From Moniliophthora roreri (taxonomy: Eukaryota; Basidiomycota; Agaricomycetes; Agaricales; Marasmiaceae), in contig LATX02000046.1 of assembly GCA_001466705.2 (NCBI GenBank), forward strand, positions 1,054,001-1,118,000: a DNA stretch of 64,000 bases. The letters run 5' to 3'. A program made the translations under genes and the position numbers. A model generated the notes under the pieces. That model was not told the DNA's origin, ran no database searches, and saw nothing but the letters and a program-made list of their open reading frames with translations. Below are positions 60,393 through 64,000 of this stretch, in pieces. Numbering within the stretch: the stretch's first letter is position 1; each line of letters begins with the position of its first letter.

Positions 60393-61268
60393 CCAATTCC
60401 CGATCATCAAAAACCTTCAGGTCATCAGAATGGGTCTCAGAGTGATGGGAGAAATGAACAGAGATCCGAAGTCGCGCTTCTGAATCTCTCGCAATCCCTT
60501 TCCGACAACCATGACGCGGGCTCAGCTTTCTTCTTCTGTACCACCATGAATTCCTCCGTCGACCAAACGAGGAGAGTTTCGATATTTGGATACCCGAATA
60601 TTAATGAAGGCAGTCTACCTACAAAATTCCGGTCATTTTTCAAGCTCGTAATTATCGTCATTGGACCTGGACTATTCATACAAGAAACTCGTTAGATTTT
60701 GGGTCTTCAACCATGAATGAGGTGTATGGGGTGTATTAAAGAAAGGATTCGTGACGAGTGCTTCATGTTTTTGTTTGGTGTCGACACTGATGATTCTTTG
60801 TCCTTTACCCTGACTTTCCAGCACCCTATCGTAAATGCTTCCCATTACACTGCACACTTCGTTTATCGCCACGCTGAAGAAAGAATGGGTATCGACTCTC
60901 GGTGCAAACTTCATATTAAAAATTGGAACAAGCTACCTGGTGGTTGGGCGCGCCTAAGTACGTGCAGTCGTCACCTCTTCTTTCTCGAGTCTCACTGATC
61001 CTCATACGATTTGCTACAGTAGGTCGAGTTCTGGTGCCGAAGCTCACATCGATTATTTCGGCTCCCTTGGATATCGAAGGCGCAAAGCTGTTGGATTTCG
61101 CAGTAAGCCGTTCTTCTCGCTTGTGATGCTACCAAGTTGTTTACGAGGTGTGTCCAGTGTTACTCAGAGGATCGCGTCGCATATTGGTTTCGTACCGTAA
61201 TTGACCTCACCTCCAAACGTCGAACGGATGATGCAAGAAGGAAATGTCCTATTTCGCATGAATATTGA
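60393..61268 (+). CDS. Uncharacterised multi-exon gene (5' end unresolved)
   Basis: An exon after CTTTAG (60393) reads DHQKPSGHQNGSQSDGRNEQ and on through MNSSVDQTRRVSIFGYPNIN and KFRSFFKLVIIVIGPGLFIQ. An intron starting GTTAGA joins to QRIRDECFMFLFGVDTDDSL, TAHFVYRHAEERMGIDSRCK and NWNKLPGGWARL. An intron starting GTACGT joins to IGRVLVPKLTSIISAPLDIE, and one starting GTAAGC joins to CYSEDRVAYWFRTVIDLTSK, with stop TGA at 61266-61268. All joins are phase-consistent. The gene may start at ATG 60546 or further 5'. I recognise no family. The relic at 52205 is its CpG-decayed paralog, so this locus provides the undamaged reference. Confidence 0.55.
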
Positions 61269-63481
61269 TGTGCGTGTATGTGCAAGGATTGCAGTGGTAT
61301 ACAGTACTCACGTTGTGTCTACAGCAGCCAGCATTCTCAAACTACGACCATCTCTCAAACGTCACCTCCCAAACCACTCTTCCGCAGGCCAACCAATATC
61401 CTGTTTCCTCGCAAGTACTACAACCTTGTACTTCTTCCTCTTTCCAGCCCCATACTAGTCGTTGAATATTTCGCAACACATCCACTATCGTTACACCTCT
61501 CGCATCCGACCGGTGTACCGTAATACACCACGGCAGCAACGGATGCACCACCGTCATTGGTAGTAATGCAGGCTGTATCGCTAGCTCCAACAGAGCCGGA
61601 TTCATAACTGCTGCTCATTGCAATCCCGTTCCTTCTCCCTAATCCCTCAAAAGACAAATCCCATTTCGCATGCGGAGCTCTGGTAGTAGCACCGTTACCG
61701 TACTGCAGCACTGGATGCAGCACAGCCTCTCTCCCTGACCTAGTTTGGGTTGGCAATGGCACGCACCCCTTGGGTTGGCGCCGGTGGATGAAATTGGCTG
61801 GATCAGTTAAGCGCTGGTTGAAGGGCCTCGAGGACCTGCCAAACAGTTGGTATCGTCGACGATGTGTAGGACAGCGACGAGGGCATCTGGGTACTGGGGA
61901 ACATGTTCATATGGTGTCGGATACCGTCTCGTTGCAACCGGTGCGGTTGGCGCGTTCGAATGGAGCCGTTCTGGTGGTCTGTACGAGTCGGTCTGGATTG
62001 TTGCTTGCGGACAGCCGAGTCGTTACGAGCTCGTTATGGAGTGCGTTGGCAACGAGGAAATTGGGTGCAAGATGATCAAAGTCGTTTCTAGGATACATCT
62101 CGACACTTTCTGCATCGTCGTCAGCCTCGTCACGGTCGCTCTCAACACCAGACGTACTTTGACCAAGATAAATTACTGCCTATGTAGTATCATTGGAGTA
62201 GATGGGAAATGTGTTCTAGGATATCGCAGACGGTGGTGGTAGCAGTGAGAGAAGGAAGAATGGGTTTTTGAATGCCCATCGAGCCCCTTTCTACTCCACC
62301 TACAGTACGTACTATCGCTCTGCCTGGATGTCGTGCACGGACCACCTCATTGCTTCTCGTGCTGGGATTGGCTGCTGCGCTACCAATCCATTGGGTTCCT
62401 ATTCCGGATGTTCAGTGTGCACGACCGTCATCAACACTTTTCTATTGAAGGTATGTCGGATTGTTTTGAAGATTTAGTTGCTTCCGTACTGACTCAATAT
62501 CTCTAGGTACTGCTCGAGGCGATCATACGGAAGGTCATTAATGTCGTAAATTGGTGATTTGGGAGATTATGAGAAGTCAGATCAATTGTCCATCAGTAAA
62601 GAATAAGTACAGTTTTTATAGTAGATTTTGTATTTTATGTATGAAATATGTATGTGAGTTGGTAATTTATATGAGACGAAACCAAGAGACGAAACATGTG
62701 AGAGTAATATGAGAAAAAGGCCGAAACGAGTCCGAGGATGCAAAAACACTATTTCACGACAATTAAGTTATTCGTTATTCGTGCGCTTTTCTGACGCCCT
62801 GCCATACACATCCCTCCAGCTGCGACAATGTCGATAAACGCTGCGAGCTGTCTGGTTCGTCATGGCTTCGTGCTTCGTTTAGACTCGGGATACTAGGTCC
62901 GAAGCCTCGTCTCGACTGTTCCAAGTCGTTATCTACCGGGGTGGTACGTTGCCACCTAGGCTCCCATATAGTTCTGTGCTAACTGTTTTGACTCAGTGCT
63001 ACTGCTTCGTCGGTTCATAGATATTGATCATGGATATTGATTCTGTTCTAGGGCTGACATCATTGTATCGTATTCCAAGGCTCTCGTGTCATACATCATG
63101 GTAATACATAGTCTGTGTTATTTGACGACTCCCGCAGCATCCTCATGATCCTGTGGTACACCGTCAGTATACTAGGGAAGACCGGGAGAGCTAGCGCTCG
63201 AGCGGAGCTTAATGCACTAGCGCCAAGTTGAAGGTAGTCATAGTGTTGGTCGTAGTGGCTATACAACCCGTTTGTCCAGGGACAGGATGACCAGGACCAC
63301 CAGGATAACTTGAGCTTAATAATGAGTCTGATTTCGCTTCGTTCTGGCCCTTTCTATCAATAGGTTACAGTTTCATCTGTATTTCCAGCCTCTACGTGAA
63401 CTACAAGAAGCCGTTTCTACAGCTTGTATCGCCGCCTGTTAAACCACGCGAACATCGTACGGATATACAGTATATGGGACC
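61269..63481. other. Stretch without a resolved gene
   Basis: Both strands have moderate open frames between 61342 and 62242 (for example minus 61418-61762 and plus 61847-62242), but they overlap in opposite directions and none shows a known motif. From 62500 to 63400 I see no coding signal. Confidence 0.3.
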
Positions 63482-64000
63482 TCATTGTGCTTCCTCACAA
63501 TAACACTGATCAGACGAATAGACATCAGTCCAGGTTCACGACAAGACTGCAGAAAATGAAACTCACGACATTGCAGTCTCGATGTTGGAATGATGTACGC
63601 GCACTCCCAAGCTTGGCCTGCACAAACCGTTAGTCAGACCCTTGGAATCAGGCGTCAAAACAGAAAGACAAACCTCGACCTCGGTCTGAAGCTCCCTTAG
63701 TCCGAGCCAACACCCGTCAGCCTCCTGAACTACCCTCCATCTGAATATGGTCCAAGCAAAAACATTAAATCGTGCTGGTTCTTCACGATTCTTGAGAGCA
63801 ACAAGGCGGGCATCAAGTCTAATAAAGAGTATATCAGATATGGAAAATGAGAAACGAAAGGATACTCACATTCGCAACCGCCCCTTGAATTCTTCCTTAT
63901 AATCCTTCAACAGGTTCTTCCTCACGCTTGAGTTCTCCCTGATTAGCTGCTCGATACGCTTGGTTATTTCTTGCAATGCGTCGACACTTTGAACGGGGAA
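63482..64000 (-). CDS. Hypothetical coiled-coil-like protein, 5' part beyond the window
   Basis: Partial gene entering from the right edge. The exon 64000-63870 reads SVDALQEITKRIEQLIRENS then NLLKDYKEEFKGRLR, an amphipathic charged helix. The exon 63817-63674 reads DARLVALKNREEPARFNVFA and VQEADGCWLGLRELQTEVE. The exon 63617-63567 reads AKLGSARTSFQHRDCNV. A last exon from 63505 adds CYCEEAQ and stops at 63482. The introns (GTGAGT, GTTTGT and GTGAGT donors) keep phase. Domain unknown; the first seen helix suggests a coiled coil. Confidence 0.55.

Noticed and set aside
61418..62242. Opposing open frames on both strands as a gene
   Set aside because: Neither has motifs or joins; both being open suggests chance in a GC-balanced stretch.

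Overview
The window is nuclear DNA from a filamentous basidiomycete, most likely an Agaricomycete. The evidence is short (about 45-80 bp) GT-AG introns splitting nearly every gene into small exons, genes packed on both strands, no bacterial signals, and gene families typical of mushrooms: F-box proteins, a heme-thiolate peroxidase, Dal5-type permeases and several large families of unknown function. I could not fix the genus. All calls come from reading the sequence by eye; no database search was run.

Layout. 0-7 kb: two tandem copies of an uncharacterised multi-exon gene, each damaged in a different way. 7-10.4 kb: an F-box gene and a secreted low-complexity gene, both on the minus strand. 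11.9-14.9 kb: a divergent housekeeping pair, HGH1 (minus) and an HDDC2-type HD-domain nucleotidase (plus), with start codons 126 bp apart. 17.8-22.1 kb: a heme-thiolate peroxidase, a broken F-box relic and an intact LRR-like gene. 24.7-25.9 kb: a 6-phosphogluconate-dehydrogenase-like protein. 26.2-35.1 kb: a permease cluster made of one opposite-strand relic and two tandem full-length copies on a duplicated block of about 3.6 kb. Between the relic and the full copies lies a strange stretch of about 1 kb packed with perfect short hairpins and carrying one long interrupted reading frame. 35.9-37.1 kb: a three-exon acidic/basic protein.

39.3-52.2 kb is a nested transposon island: a 21-bp terminal-inverted-repeat element, Tc1/mariner-like and PIF/Harbinger-like relics, three copies of a 1.4-kb LTR-like repeat, a second repeat family in inverted orientation, and a large palindromic minisatellite. 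Three single N bases mark unresolved joins. The interval from about 39.6 to 55.8 kb is almost free of CpG, with sharp edges. The right-hand edge falls inside an intact coding exon of a protein of almost 1,200 residues (53.1-56.7 kb). A CpG-poor gene relic at 52.2-52.8 kb matches a CpG-normal gene at 60.4-61.3 kb, with many differences of CG to TG or CA type, so loss of methylated cytosines is the likely cause.

57-64 kb holds decayed duplicated sequence, the CpG-normal gene just mentioned, and the 3' part of a gene running off the right edge. No pathway cluster is evident. The main themes are tandem duplication and decay of fungal family genes, and a methylated repeat island spreading into its neighbour.
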